Shown: in pieces, positions 1 to 11,035 of the stretch
Position numbering within the stretch: position 1 is the first letter of the stretch
Layout: each line of letters starts with the position of its first letter
NCBI GenBank assembly: GCA_024509875.1
Contig: JAMPIV010012245.1
Coordinates: forward strand, 1-64,000
From: Oreohelix idahoensis
Lineage: Eukaryota; Mollusca; Gastropoda; Stylommatophora; Oreohelicidae
Length of the DNA stretch: 64,000 bases
Direction: 5' to 3'
Translations under genes and position numbers: made by a program
The notes under the pieces: generated by a model
The model's input: the letters and a program-made list of their open reading frames with translations, nothing else
Told to the model about the DNA's origin: nothing
The model's database searches: none

Positions 1-1419
1 CAGTATCGCCTTTACTTGTTTATATAATTGATGCAGGATGAAGAAGACGTCAGGGTACAGAAATAAAAAGATCCAGAAAAGCATAGACAGAACCTGCACT
101 AAAAGCCTTGAACAGAAAGCCTGGAGAGGTTAACGGAAGCCTGGTGCTCCTCGGAGGGCTAAGAATGGATGAAAATAAAACCAAAATGAAATATCCCTTT
201 GTTAACATTCACCCCCAATTTTTTTTTTTTTTTTTTTCATTCACACTCCCTTGTTTAAACCTTCCCCCCTCCTTGTCCTCTCCGTGGTCGAAAAATTCCC
301 TGAGTGTCGCGCTAATTAACCCATGAAGTTCTTGCCTGCTTCATTACCTGTTTTGTTTGCATAAAGAATAAGGGCTTGTTGTAATGCAACATTGGAATTG
401 TATGCGTCATTTAAAATGGGTTAATTAAGTGTTGGGACCATAACGTTTCTCCATGATACAACATGCCGATTTGGAACTAGTAACGTGATTTGTGAGGATT
501 TGTTCTTTGTTTAGTTTCTTTGTTATGCTTGTAAACCGTTTATGTTCATTGCGAAACTAAGTGGGTTTTGAATAGGAAAATTAAAGGTTTATTTTTTGTT
601 TCTTCTTCCTTCTGCGTTCAGTTAAATCTGCAGCCCTGTCCCCAGTGTTGTCCAGACTCTTGCAGATGCCTCCAAGCTCCCGTCTGAACTCACCACCCCC
701 TAGCCAGGTTCGGGGTCATAGGTCATCGTGGGCTGAACAATTTTGGATTACGTGTTCAGGGGTCTGAATTCCGGTTCCACATGGACATTAATTGTTGAGA
801 CATAGTGAGGCGATAAAGGTGACCTAGTAATCTGCAATGGACAGTTCTCAGGTGGAAATGATTGGACTTTATCGGAATTCCCTTCTTCATTCCTTAGGTG
901 GTTGTACTGTTGTAAATGATGGTTTTTGGCCTCTCCATGGGAAATGGGTAGTTGAACCGCTCCATTTTACCACCAGCTCTAGACAAAGCATCAGCTCTCT
1001 CATTCCCAGTGATTTCACAATGGTAGGGTAACCAATGAAGGGCAATGGTTGATAATCTTTGGAAATCACATTTATTGATTTATTTTTTATATTTATATGG
1101 AGGAACAAACATCAGGATATCATAATAATGAATTATAATACGGAAAGCAAGAAGAGTTTTAATTGAATAGTGGAATATATGGAAGAGAAAGGTGATAAGT
1201 GCCCCAAAACAAAAATTATGAAAAGAACTATCATGTTGCAGATATCATTCCCTGCTGTAAAGCTATAAAAGACACTTCAGACCCCAAGAAGCACAAGCCC
1301 TTCAATAAAATTTCAAGGTCAAGTGGTTATTCCTGTCCCTGGTGGCATCAGTTACACTTCTGTTCAATATCTCCCTCATCCCTTACATTATTATCTTCCT
1401 AGTTCTTTTCTCGACAGTA
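1..1419. other. No recognised gene (left flank)
   Basis: I see no coding region, RNA gene or dispersed repeat that I can support here. There is a short poly-T run near 220-238. Small open frames (for example around 108-326 and 837-1031) are short, low in complexity or overlap each other on both strands, and I recognise nothing in them. Confidence 0.5.
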
Positions 1420-1585
1420 TTTTTAGGTCACCTTTCTTCCAACCGTTTCCCTGGGGATTCCTGAAAGGGTATTGTCTTGTAATGCTCTTTATAGTAGTGT
1501 TTCCTCAGCGCGTGTCCTATCCAATCGCTACAGACTGAGTCTTCTTCTTAAATCCAGTTCCACTAGCGCCTGTTCTGGATATATC
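1420..1585 (-). mobile_element. LINE family A fragment, degenerate
   Basis: Read on the minus strand, this stretch matches the C-terminal coding end of the LINE family found at 12.7-14.1 kb and 30.3-31.0 kb. It has the same order of features: an R-T-G/R-x-x-PVE-like segment, a K/R-K/R-W-like basic patch, 'GHT'-like and 'ITRQ' segments, then a proline- and glycine-containing stretch. Stops and indels break the frame. It carries a single copy of the 36-bp segment that is amplified elsewhere in the window, so it is a useful unexpanded comparison. Confidence 0.5.
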
Positions 1586-1861
1586 CTCAGAGAAATTTAC
1601 ATTTTTCTCTTATCTACTGCCTTTCCTAGTTCTTTATACACACAGTGCCCCCCCGTATCGTTTCCCAGGGGCCCTCTGATTGAGATCATTGTTAGAATAG
1701 GGTTACTGCCACCCTCACGAATTCTCGTACCAAGGCGAACTAATTTGAAATTTGTAACATAAGGTTGACTATCCTCATCAAAGCAGAACAAATTGCTTCA
1801 GACAGCACCGGTGCAAGAGCATGGTGGAATGCCTGGGTGCAGGGTTACTTACAAGTGGACC

Positions 1862-2090
1862 CACAGCGGTAGCATAGTGGTTCCATGACCCACAGCGGTA
1901 GTGTTTCCATGACCCAAAGCGGTAGTGGTTCCAGGACCCTCAAGTCGGTAGTGGTTTCCACGACCCACAGCTGTAGTGGTTCCATGACCCACCAGCGGTA
2001 GTGTTTCCATGACCCACAGCGGTAAGTGGTTCCATGACCCAAAGCGGTAGGTGGTTACATGACCCACAGCGGTTGTGGTTTACATGGATC
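1862..2090. repeat. 24-bp tandem repeat, about 9 units
   Basis: The unit reads roughly CATGACCCACAGCGGTAGTG plus GTTC, repeated with substitutions and 1-3 base indels. Because the unit is close to a multiple of three, two overlapping artificial open frames appear on the minus strand; I do not regard them as genes. Confidence 0.85.
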
Positions 2091-2285
2091 CCACAAGGGG
2101 AACTAAAAAAAACAAAAATAATCGTGAGACAGCGCTCAAAAATACATATTTTTTATCTGGTCTTCTTCATTTTGTCATCACATCTCTCTCTCCTCTCTCG
2201 TCTCTTTCTTACATTGTCCGTTTTTTTTTTTCTTTCACTCTTAAATTGTCCCCATCTCATTTAAATGTAGTTTTAAATTAAAAGA

Positions 2286-2430
2286 GTCCTCGTTGATGAC
2301 AGTGGTCTGTAATGAATGTCCAACATTGTCTGTCGTTGATGACAGTGGGTCTGTAATGAATGTCTAAATCCATTGTCTGTGTTTTGGAGTGGACAGTGGT
2401 CTGTAATGAATGTCCTACATTGTCAGTATC
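2286..2430. repeat. Three-copy direct repeat of about 50-60 bp
   Basis: The segments GACAGTGGTCTGTAATGAAT and GTC(C/T)AACATTGTCTGT-like recur three times with small indels. The start of each unit is preceded by TTGATGACAGTGG or a variant. No coding potential is visible. Confidence 0.75.
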
Positions 2431-2689
2431 TTGCTTCTAATTAAAGTATCATTCCTATAAACATCTTGTAGCTTCTCCTTTAATGATAGCTGCCTTTTCG
2501 TTTAGATACTTCCTGTCGCCATTTACTGCCTGGTCTTCAAATTGTTTCTAATTCGCTATTGGGTTTCCCCAAATTGTAGTTTTTAATTTCTTTCAACTTT
2601 AATGTGTTAGACTGTTTATTTTAATTTCATTTTTTAATTTAAAAAAGAAAATAATTTTAAAAAAAGACTCTTCTTTATTGGATCCTTAT

Positions 2690-2885
2690 TCTCCTGAAGT
2701 GACCTTCCAGGACGACCTAGAGTTCGTTGGGAACACAACATTAGACAATCTCTGGAAGGACCGAGGAATAGATTGGAACCCAGGCCAGAAGGAATACAGC
2801 CAATAGGATAGTATGGTGCTCTCTCGTGGCAAACCTCTACACCCTAGGGGGCAGAGAAGAAGGTCGACTAAGTAAATAAAGTAAC
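2690..2885 (+). mobile_element. LINE family B 3' end fragment
   Basis: Reading the plus strand gives a broken version of the C-terminus of the LINE at 22.9-24.1 kb: a GRPRVRWE-NIRQS segment, then W/L-K/E-DRG-like, then TSTP before the stop. At least two frameshifts are needed to follow it. It is a short 5'-truncated copy with the 3' tail AAGTAAATAAAGTAA, similar to the tail AAGTAAGTATATAG of the longer copy. Confidence 0.7.
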
Positions 2886-2897
2886 GATTCTTTAGCC

Positions 2898-2992
2898 GCT
2901 GACTGACTAAACAATCAGTGGTCATCACGCCTAGTAGTGGTGTCCTTTAGTGGCAGCAACAAATTCCTTACTTTATTCACTCGGCGGTTATC
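2898..2992 (-). mobile_element. LINE family D 3' end fragment
   Basis: The sequence from the CAATCAGTGGTCATCACGCC stretch onward matches, with indels, the segment that starts near 44,879 and encodes a LINE C-terminus there on the minus strand (AADRAKW ... FVAAL). It abuts the family B fragment, so two LINE 3' ends of different families lie tail to tail within about 300 bp. Confidence 0.6.
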
Positions 2993-3694
2993 CTGCCTAT
3001 AGTTCATAATTTCATCCCTCTAAAGTTCTTCGTCCAGCTTTTGATCAGACCTCTCCTATTGTCTTCCTTATGGAGTCCGCATCATGGCTCGTTTTGGTGA
3101 TACTTGTTCTTTCAGGCTGGGAGCTTTTTTTTTAAGCGATTGAATATTGATGTTCTTTTGCATGACTGGTTGTTTCACACAACACGCAAAACACAAACCG
3201 TTTACTTGATTGTCGATATGTCCAGGTCTTCGTGTGAGGATGTCTCGTCGTGGCTTGGCTTACTTCACATTCATTATGACATTAACCAGTTTGAATGTGA
3301 TGTTACCTCCTTTAACGTCGAAGTTAATATAGTTATTTTAACGACTTTTAACATCTTGAATAACTCCTTAAAGGACGAACTGACTATTATTTTAGGTCGA
3401 TTTCCCAAGCGCTCGTCACCGGAGGCTAGTATTTGGGGCAGTGTAAATTTGAACAAAGTTTAGTTGTTTTGTTTTGTTTTGTCCCGGTGTTATATTTATA
3501 TAAATCCCTTACGCAATGGCCTTCTCAACATTGTAAAACCATACTGTACTTTACAAAAGGAAAATATCGACCCTTAAACTTTAACTCTATATTAAAACTC
3601 AAGGGGGACAGAAACTTCCTTGCGTCAATCATAGGAACCCTTCCACGTACATGATGAGGTTTAATTTTTCTACATTTGTTCTTATATGCTTACT
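2993..3694. other. No recognised gene
   Basis: Unique-looking sequence. A 119-codon open frame on the plus strand (3104-3463) has no motif I recognise and is mirrored by an open frame on the other strand, so I do not call it a gene. Confidence 0.4.
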
Positions 3695-6235
3695 AAAAAG
3701 TTACAACAGACTTTCATCAAATTGGTGCTTGCATAGGATAAAAGGAATGAAATGATATGACAATGTGAACTGATGACAAGATGGTCAATGTGTGAACTGG
3801 TGACAAGATGGTCAATGTGGAACCTTGTGACAAGATGGTCAAATGTGGAACTAAGATGACAAGATTGATCAATGTGGAACCATGGTGACAAGGATGGTCA
3901 ATGTGGAACTGATGGGGACAAGATGTTCAATGTGAAACGGATGAACAAGATGGTCAATGTGGAACTGTGACGTGATGATCAATGTGGAACTGGTGACAAG
4001 CTGACTCAATGTGGAATGATGACAAGATGGTCAATGTGGAACTGATGACAAGATGTTTCAATGTGGGAACTGGTGACAAGATGATCTATGTGGAACTGAT
4101 GACAAGATGGTCAATGTGGAACTGATGACAAGATGATCATGTGGAACTGATGAACAAGATGGTCAATGTGGAACTGGTGATCAAGATGGTCAATGTGGAA
4201 CTGATGACAAGATGATCAATTGATGGAACTGATAACAAGATGGTCAATGTGGAACTGATGACAAGATTATCAATGTGGAACTGATGACAAGATGGTCAAT
4301 GTGGAACTGATGACAATATTATCAATGTGGAAATGATGACAAGATGATCAATGTGGAACTGGTGACAAGATGATCAATGTTGGAACTGATGACAGAGATG
4401 GTCAATGTGAAACGGGAGTTGACAAGATGATCAATGTGGAACTGATGACAAGATGATCAATGTGGCACTGATGACAAGATGGTGAATGTAGAACTGATGA
4501 CAATTTTATCAATGTGGATCTGAAGACAAGATGGTCAATGTGGAACTGATGACAAGATGATCAATGTGGGAACTGGTGACAAGATGGTCAATGTGGGAAC
4601 TGATGACAAGATGGTCAATGTGGAACTGAATGACAAGATGGTCAATGTGGAACTGATGACAAGATGGTCAATGTGGAACTGATGACAAGACGGTCTATGT
4701 GGAACGGGTGACAAGATGAATCAATGTGGAACTGGTGACAAGATGATCATGTGGAAACTGATGACAAGATGGTCATGTGGAACTGATGACAAGATTATTC
4801 AATGTGGAACTGATGACAAGATGGTCAATGTGGAACTGATGACAATATTATCAATGTGGAAACTGATGACAAGATGAATCAATGTGGAACTGGTGACAAG
4901 ATGATCAATGTGGAAACTGATGACAAGATGGTCAATTGTGAAACGTGATGACAAGATGATCAATGTGGAACTGATGACAAGATGATCAATGTGGAATGAT
5001 GACAAGATGGTGAATGTAGAACTGTGACAATTATTATCAATGTGGAAAACTGATGACAAGATGGTCAATTGTGGAAAACTGATGACAGATGATCAATGTG
5101 GAACTGTGACAAGATGGTCAATGTGGAACTGATGACAAGATGGTCAATGTGGAACTGATGACAATGATGGTCAATGTGGAACTGATGACAAGATGGTCAA
5201 TGTGGAACTGATGACAAGATGGTCAATGTGGAACGGGTGACAAGATGGATCAATGTGGAACTGGTGACAAGATGATCTAATGTGGAACTGATGAAACAAG
5301 GGGATGGTCAATGTGGAAACTGATGACAAGATTATCAATGTGGAACTGATGACAAGATGGTCAATGTTGGAACTGATGACAATATTATCAATGTGGATGA
5401 CAAGATGGACAATGTGATGATCAATTACAATTGGAACTGGTGGTGACAAGATGATCAATGTGGAACTGATGACAAGATGGTCAATGTGAAACGGGGATGA
5501 CAAGATGATCAATGTGGAACTGATGACAAAACAAGATGATCAATGTGGAACTGATGACAAGATGGTGAATGTAGAACTGATGACAATATTAATCAATGTG
5601 GAACTGATGACAAGATGGTCAATGTGGAACGGATGACACAGATGGTCCAATGTGGAACTGGTGACAAGATGGTCAATGTGGAACTGATGACAAGATGTGT
5701 CAATGTAGAACTGATGACGAGATGATCAATGTGGGAACTGATAACAAGATGATCAATGTGGAAACTGATGACAAGATGGTCAATGTGGAACTGATGACAA
5801 GATGGTCAATGTGGAACTGATGACAAGATGATCAATGTGGAACTGATTGACAGATGATCAATGTAGAACTGATGACAAGAATCAGACTTGTGCCAGTGGG
5901 ACTGGAGATGAGAATAAGACGTTTTGTTGATGGATAGGACACACATTGGTAAAAATCTGTTGATTGCATTAACAAGGCAGTCCTTGTTCTGGAGTCTCTG
6001 GGATAAAGAGGTAGAGGAAAATCAAAGACTTTGTGGAGAAGAAATATGGAGATAGAAATGAAAGGTAGAAGAAGACCAAAGAACACATGGAGAAGTGAAC
6101 TGAAAGCAGACATGAAGTGAATGAGGAAGACATAGAAATACTTTGAACTGATGGCACGGGATAGAAAGACTTGGTACGAGTTGAACGTCCATGATCCATG
6201 GGGAGCTGAAGTTTTTTATAATCGTGATGAATTAT
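3695..6235 (+). mobile_element. LINE family A copy inflated by an internal 26-bp minisatellite
   Basis: The left end (3695-3760) reads as a broken version of the LINE segment LQTFINGCLRRI..LKWYDK. The right end (5880-6235) reads as the following C-terminal part: a TR-x-R-x-VPV segment, a degenerate RWxxGHT region, R-RP-KNTWRSEL, then ELMARDRKTWYEL. Between them lie about 2.1 kb of 26-bp tandem repeats derived from the coding segment YDKVxNVELMTR. Many frameshifts and stops show that the copy is dead. Strand and domain order agree at both ends, so I treat it as one element split by its own repeat. Only the C-terminal domain downstream of the reverse transcriptase is represented. Confidence 0.75.
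3750..5890. repeat. 26-bp minisatellite within LINE family A
   Basis: The unit is ATGACAAGATGGTCAATGTG plus GAACTG, about 80 units. Variants alternate GGTCAATG, GATCAATG and TTATCAATG. Single-base insertions and deletions occur in a large share of units, unlike the other long arrays in this window. Read on the plus strand, one unit covers the LINE segment from ATGACAAG to the next ATGACAAG, which are 26 bp apart in the unexpanded sequence of the copy at 30.85-30.89 kb. Confidence 0.95.
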
Positions 6236-6319
6236 ACGCTCATAATTTCTTGCTGACCAGTGTTAGAACCCGGGGTCTGGGAAAGACAGAGAAAGATAAG
6301 ACCACTGCTCCCTCAAGCA

Positions 6320-7588
6320 TATCGTCATCATCATCTCATCTCAGCCCGTAACCCGTCATGGGTCGTAGGGGTGCCATGGTGGAAGCATCAGCAGACAGGG
6401 TCCTCCACTGCTCTCTATCCTCAGCAATGCGTACAAGTGTGGAAAAACCGTGTCCTGCCCATTCTTTGATGTTATCAGCCCAGGATTTTCTTTGCCTTCC
6501 TCTTCTCCGTTTACCTTCGACTGTCCCCTGAAGGATCGTTTTCGAAAGGGAGTCATGACGAGTTACATGCCCAAACCAGGCAAGCTTTCGATGTTTCACT
6601 ATTGACAAAAGTGGTTCTTGGTGGCCTGCATAGGTGTTTATCTTCTCTCTAACATAGACATTTGTTTTGTGCTCTTTATAGCAAATGCGCAAAATTCTTC
6701 TATAACATTTATGCTCGAAAGCCTGAATCCTTCGCTCCGTATCTGCAGTGAGTGTCCAGCTCTCACACCCATACAAGAGAATAGATAATACAAGTGATTT
6801 GTATAATTTGATCTTCACAGGAAAACTGATGTTACTTTTCCAGATCACATTCAACTTTGTCATGGCAGCTGAGGCCATCTCAAGTCTTGTCTTGATTTCT
6901 TTACTTGATCTTCCATCACTACATATAGTGGACCCGAGATATTTAAAGGTGTTAACTTCTTCTAACGTTTGCCCATTTAACGTAATGTTGGTCGGAACAT
7001 GTTTCTTATGGCTATTCACCAATATCTTGCTTTTTTCTATATTAATTTCCATCCCATACGTTCTTGTTACTTTCTCCAGTCTAGAGGTAAGGTCTTGAAG
7101 TTCTGATTCTGATCCAGCTATCAGATCAATATCATCAGCAAAAACGTAGGTTGCACAGAGGTCGGCCTCCAATCGATATGGTTGATTTATAATCGTAGAG
7201 AGCCTCCTGCATAATATGTTCTAGATAAATATTAAAGAGCACTGGGGACAGGATACATCCCTGCCGAACTCCTACAGTTGTTTTGAAAAATTCTCCAATG
7301 TCGTTGCTTGCAAAAACAGCACTGCTTGCGTCCTTGTATAGTGCTTCAATGATATCTATGATGTTGGTATCAAAATTGAATTTTCTCATTACTTGCCATA
7401 AGCCTTCATGCCAGACTCGATCGAAGGCTTTTGTGAAATCGATGAAGTTATGGTATAAATCGTGTTGATGTTGGAGATGTTTTTCGATAAGTACTCTAAA
7501 TATTGAAGATTTGTTCTGAGGTACTTCTTTTTGGTCTAAAGCCAGCCTGTTCCTCTGACAAGATTTCTTCTGATTTCTGTTTTATTCC
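6320..7588 (-). mobile_element. LINE family C reverse transcriptase, 5'-truncated and broken
   Basis: On the minus strand the order is: LSEEQAGFRPKRSTSEQIF (near 7500-7580); FIDFTKAFD-type region, frame-disturbed (7390-7500); TTVGVRQGCILSPVLFNIYL (near 7215-7300); FADDIDL, the catalytic Asp-Asp (near 7130-7140); FKYLGS; YGCESWT; RIL; HRKLAWFGHVTRHDS; and GKRRRGRQRKSWADNIKEW. This is the palm-to-C-terminus layout of a non-LTR retrotransposon pol protein. The last 278 codons (6336-7172) are open; upstream parts sit in other frames, so at least two frameshifts exist. The 5' end stops at about 7588, where an unrelated dispersed repeat begins. A GAT-rich tail lies just beyond the stop. The clade is not determined. 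Confidence 0.9.
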
Positions 7589-7596
7589 AAGCATAT

Positions 7597-7765
7597 CGTA
7601 CAAGGCGACAAATATGAGGTTGTACATGAGGTTGGCAACCTCATCATGAGAAACAAATTGCCACAGAAAAAGCATGTGACTGTTTGGTGCAGGCTTCTTG
7701 TATAGGCCAACTTCATCGGTGGCCCCGTGATCCGTAAGGAACGCATAGAAAAGTGATAATGACGT
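7597..7765. repeat. Dispersed repeat W, copy 1
   Basis: This stretch (from AAGGCGACAAATATGAGGTT through CCGTAAGGAACGCATAGAAA) reappears with substitutions at 18,825-19,012 and in part at about 33,260-33,345, always in the same orientation. Shared landmarks are the AAGGCGAC start, AAATTGCCACAG, TTGGTGCAG and CCGTAAGGAACGC. I see no tRNA-like head and cannot assign a class. Confidence 0.65.
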
Positions 7766-7849
7766 TGAATGTGCATGGTACTTAGAACAGAAATGTAAAA
7801 ATGAAACGGCTCTTAGTCTGATTTCTCCACCATATTTGAGCAAAGTGTT

Positions 7850-8450
7850 TCATTGTTTCGCTCGTTCGCTCTGCAATTTCTAGAAGTGATTCTCTTCCTC
7901 TTTCGCACACAAACAAGAATGCTATCCAAACGACTTTCTCATGAACATCATTAAAGTCTCTTCGTCTTGACTCTCTTTCTATTGGCTACTACTGCTACCA
8001 TTATCTGTCATGATTCTAAACCGAGCAACTCGCCGCCATTGTCTCGGGCACGCTTCGCGTTGAAAGAGGTCACTTCCATTGACTGATTACCGAGTGACTG
8101 GTTTAATTAATCGGGACCTCGGTCGGTTTCAGAATCGGTTCAGCAAACCTTTATACATGATGCATTTACATGTTTTCTACTGAAATTGCTGTACTGTAAT
8201 ATTCTCGAAACTCCATGGAAATCGATTTGCGAACGAGCGATATTCCGGTTCAGTGCGCCATTTTCTGTTGTGTTAAACGCGAATAGAAATATTGAATGTT
8301 GTGTATAATCAGTTGATTAACATATTTCGAGTCAGTTTTGCAACACAGTCTTACTGTATGGCTGTAAAACATGGAAACCAAAAACAAACTTACAAAAAGA
8401 ATTTACTGGTTTGATTTTTGTTTTAATGATCATGTTCTTTGCACACGGAA
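7850..8450. other. No recognised gene
   Basis: Unique-looking AT-rich sequence. No repeat family, coding region or RNA gene was recognised. Confidence 0.4.
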
Positions 8451-8454
8451 AATT

Positions 8455-8630
8455 TCATCAGTACTCCGATCTCCTCCCTTAGATCTCACAAGAAGGACCT
8501 CAGCACAGTGCACGAGCCCCGTAGTACCGACGAGGATCCCAATGTGTGTATACAGGAATCACACATTCTATAAATATTTTTGTGGTGGGTAGGTTTTCCT
8601 AATTTTTAAATTTTGCCAAGGCAACCGGCC
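8455..8630 (-). mobile_element. SINE family T, partial copy
   Basis: It matches the 3' half of the tRNA-derived SINE seen in full at 11,537-11,990 (minus) and 39,010-39,480 (plus). The landmarks are ACTCCGATCTCCTCCCTTAG, a CACAGTGCACGA segment, a CCCAATGTGTGTATA segment and ATAAATATTTTTGTGGTG. The tRNA-like head is missing. Confidence 0.75.
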
Positions 8631-8689
8631 AGGATTTACTGACTGTCATACATGGGTGCTTCCGTAGCATTAACAAAAAACGGTAAAGG

Positions 8690-8800
8690 TAGTCTCATAG
8701 CAGATACTGCCGTAGGAGTGAAATGTTAGAGACTTCAATATACTATGTTCAGCATCGAGAGGTCGGGTGACCACTTCCCTGTCTCGCTGCCTTTTCCTTC
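8690..8800 (-). repeat. SINE family V fragment
   Basis: The landmarks are AGATACTGCC, GTGAAATGTTAGAGA and GTCGGGTGACCACTTCCCTG. They match 10,868-11,030 (same orientation) and 14,355-14,640 (opposite orientation, with a tRNA-like head). The copy is partial. Confidence 0.65.
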
Positions 8801-8827
8801 CATTACTCAAAGTTTCATAGTACAGAA

Positions 8828-8905
8828 GGACTGGAATGGTGTGACAAGATCATCCGATGTGGAACTGATAACAATAAATAGACTAAAAAGCAGTGGAACA
8901 AGATG
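8828..8905 (+). mobile_element. LINE family A fragment, unexpanded
   Basis: The plus strand contains GACAAGATCATCCGATGTGG followed by AACTGATAACAA, the single-copy counterpart of the 26-bp unit. It is followed by AGTGGAACAAGATG, the counterpart of the end of the 36-bp unit. Only about 80 bp of the element is recognisable. Confidence 0.5.
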
Positions 8906-9435
8906 TAGGGAAGAATACACTGGCGTTAGACAAGGCACACGGTGAGGAAAGCAGCCGATAGCATTATAAAGCCGTCTTCTTCTATGGAACAGCATAATTT
9001 AGTCAAACAGTATTTAACAAGAAAAAAGGTTAATATAAAGTAATTGGGGAGGCGAGGGTCTGATCAAAATGAATATGTTATTGTTTAAATATGTTCTTAC
9101 TATACATATGACTTATGGCAAGTGACAGTCAATATATTATATATCTAATTGGAAACATTAGGCCTTTACACTCCTCCCGCTGAATATTATTTTTGTTTTG
9201 TTTTATCTCGTTTATGTTTGTTTGGTTTTGGTTTTTTTATTTTCTTTTACATAAACGCAAAATTGGTAATTTTGATCTGCTATATTAACAATGACTTGAC
9301 AGATGTGATGCCACTTTCCCGAATCGGCAGTTATTCATAATATTTGAAATTGAAAACAATATATATCCTAATTATAACCCATCAGAGGTTGAACGGGATA
9401 TTTCTCCTCATTAAATAAACAAAATAACAAATCTT
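8906..9435. other. No recognised gene
   Basis: AT-rich sequence with no recognisable coding region or repeat. The 63-codon frame around 9149-9340 is hydrophobic and low in complexity. Confidence 0.4.
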
Positions 9436-9439
9436 CCTC

Positions 9440-9680
9440 TGGAGCCCGCATGTACAGGAGACATACAGCGATACATACTTACAAGGAATAAAGCAAGAAG
9501 AAGATTAAGGGGCCGAAACACTTGGTCGACGGGGGGACCACTTCTGATGATCAGATTACCTCCTATATAGAGTTTCCTGTTATCATAAAGACAACATAGA
9601 AAGAACTTCAACAGATGGCACAAGACAGGGAGACCTCGCAATGACTCTGGTTATGGCCTATGCTCCACAGGTAGCTGAAG
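9440..9680 (+). mobile_element. LINE 3' end fragment
   Basis: With frameshifts, the plus strand gives the order K-K/R-K-GPK-x-L-x-D-G-TTSD, KELQQMAQDRE and AYAPQ. This resembles the typical end of a non-LTR pol protein (GRP-TWRR, W-ELxxMAQDRxxWR). The match is weak upstream and clear at the MAQDRE segment. Confidence 0.5.
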
Positions 9681-9815
9681 GGTAATGATAAATAATTACA
9701 ATACAGTCATTGTTATCCTCCACGTAATTATTGTCAAATTCATCAGTTCTCGCCACGCCCTGGCATGTAGGGTGAACAATTCAATAAATAATGACGGAAA
9801 TCTGAGCCCTGTAAG

Positions 9816-9823
9816 TAGTAAAT

Positions 9824-9856
<33 letters not shown>

Positions 9857-10130
9857 CCTTAACCAGCGGCACTTTGGCTTTCAGCCCTTCGGCCCAATGA
9901 CATGTCATTGCGAGGCTGGGGAACCTGAGGACTTTCCTTCCAACCCGGTCAGGAGCTTCGCTCCTTCCCATCCACAGAGGGTTTCTCACAGGAGCCGTTC
10001 AGGCTATTCAGTCAAATTTCCGGCCGTAAACATTTCTTCAAACGCTGACACCCGGGTTTGAACCATGAACACCTGGTCGCCAGTACAACGCCGAAGCCAT
10101 TACACCAGCGCGGCTCCCTAGTAAATAAAT
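9816..10130 (-). mobile_element. SINE family G, copy 1, with 12-bp TSD
   Basis: The minus strand reads 5' to 3': GGGAGCCGCGCTGG, an A-box-like TGGTGTAATGGCTTCGG, a B-box-like GGTTCAAACCC, a body, then a poly-A tail (poly-T on plus, 9828-9856). The element body is 9857-10118. It is flanked by TAGTAAATAAAT at 9816-9827 and 10119-10130, a perfect target-site duplication. A second copy with a body of the same length lies at 63,122-63,398; I count about four differences between the two bodies. The poly-A tail and variable TSD indicate target-primed retroposition with a LINE's machinery. Confidence 0.92.
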
Positions 10131-10561
10131 AAATATAGGTAATTAACAGGGGCTTGTTGAACAGAAAGGATGACACAAGACAACAGAAAAGAAAGAAATA
10201 TAAGTGATAGTCTTACTTGAAATCAAACCAAGGACCATCAAAACGTCGCCATCGCCTTGCTGTGAAAGTAAATCGATGGTCTGCTTCACAGTTGCCCAAC
10301 ATTAGCGGAACAGAGAAAGCGCATATGGCCGACACCAGTACCATTCGTGGACAAGCTCTACAGAGATTCAAATAGCCTCAAACTGACTACTGCTTTCTTT
10401 GAAAACATTCAAGTAGACGTCTGAGAGTGTACGAAGAAGAAGACAAAGATTCCCCGTAAGCTTATCACTTATTTTTCTTTTCTGTTGTCTGATGTCTTCC
10501 TTTCGGTCTCAAACGAGTCTCTGTTAATTAATTACTTATATTTATGTATTTATTTATTTTC
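10122..10561. repeat. Imperfect inverted repeat, arms about 95 bp
   Basis: The left arm (about 10,122-10,213) contains GGTAATTAACAGGGG, AGACAACAGAAAAGAAA and ATAAGTGATAG. The right arm (about 10,452-10,561) carries the reverse complement with small indels (CTTATCACTTATTTTTCTTT, TCTGTTGTCTGATGTCTTCC, GTTAATTAATTACTTATATT). The roughly 240-bp interior includes a LINE-like remnant. It resembles a foldback or MITE, or two inverted ends of one retroelement. No clear TSD was found. Confidence 0.6.
10255..10430 (+). mobile_element. Possible jockey-like LINE C-terminal remnant
   Basis: One plus-strand frame gives a segment with LLHSCPTLAEQRKRIWP, then DKLYRDSNSLKLTTAFFEN. The pattern of a HC/CP-L motif, a short spacer, LY-D/S and a final T-x-FF resembles the extreme C-terminus of jockey-like or CR1-like pol proteins. 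It lies between the arms of the inverted repeat. Support is only by pattern. Confidence 0.35.
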
Positions 10562-10867
10562 TAACATATAGGCGGCCAAGACAGAAAAAAATGGCCTTTA
10601 ACGCAGTCAATGACGTTTATCTTTATTTCTTGCCATTTTATCTTTCTCAAGTTTTGTCCTATTGTCGGTTTTTGAGGTTTTGCTATAGAGGTTTATCTAC
10701 ACGTGAGCCTGGTGCCACATTGTCCGTCATGCTCTTGCGAAGCGCAGACTATAGCTTGTCTGCTCTTGTATCGCTGTTAGTACTTAGTACGTGAGCGAGT
10801 CAGCTCCATTTCAGCCGTTTGACATCCCAGTTATATGCCATGAAAGATTTTTTAAAAAGGTAAAACA

Positions 10868-11035
10868 GCAGATACTACCATAGAGGAGTGAAGTGTTAGA
10901 GATGTCCCTACACTAGGTCCAGCTATATGAGGTTGGGGTGACCAGTTTCCTTCCTCGCTGCTTTTGCTCTTCCTAACTCGAGAGCAGAGTCAGGTACCCA
11001 TTGATAGCTGGGTAGACTGGAATGTGACGCTACCG
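10868..11035 (-). repeat. SINE family V fragment
   Basis: On the minus strand the sequence runs CAGTCTACC, GTACCTGACTCTGCTCTCGA, TAGCTGGACCTAGTGTAG and ACACTTCACTCCTCTA. It matches 14,440-14,625 in the opposite orientation. The tRNA-like head is absent, and the fragment joins a LINE tail directly. Confidence 0.7.

Noticed and set aside
1597..1791. 64-codon minus-strand frame with ordinary protein composition
   Set aside because: Unrecognised and short; it runs into a degenerate LINE fragment. Could be an exon remnant but I cannot support it.
3104..3463. 119-codon open frame as a gene
   Set aside because: No recognisable motif, opposed by an open frame on the other strand, no splice or promoter evidence.
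3750..5890. CRISPR-like array
   Set aside because: There are no unique spacers; the whole unit is repeated and derives from LINE coding sequence in a eukaryotic context.
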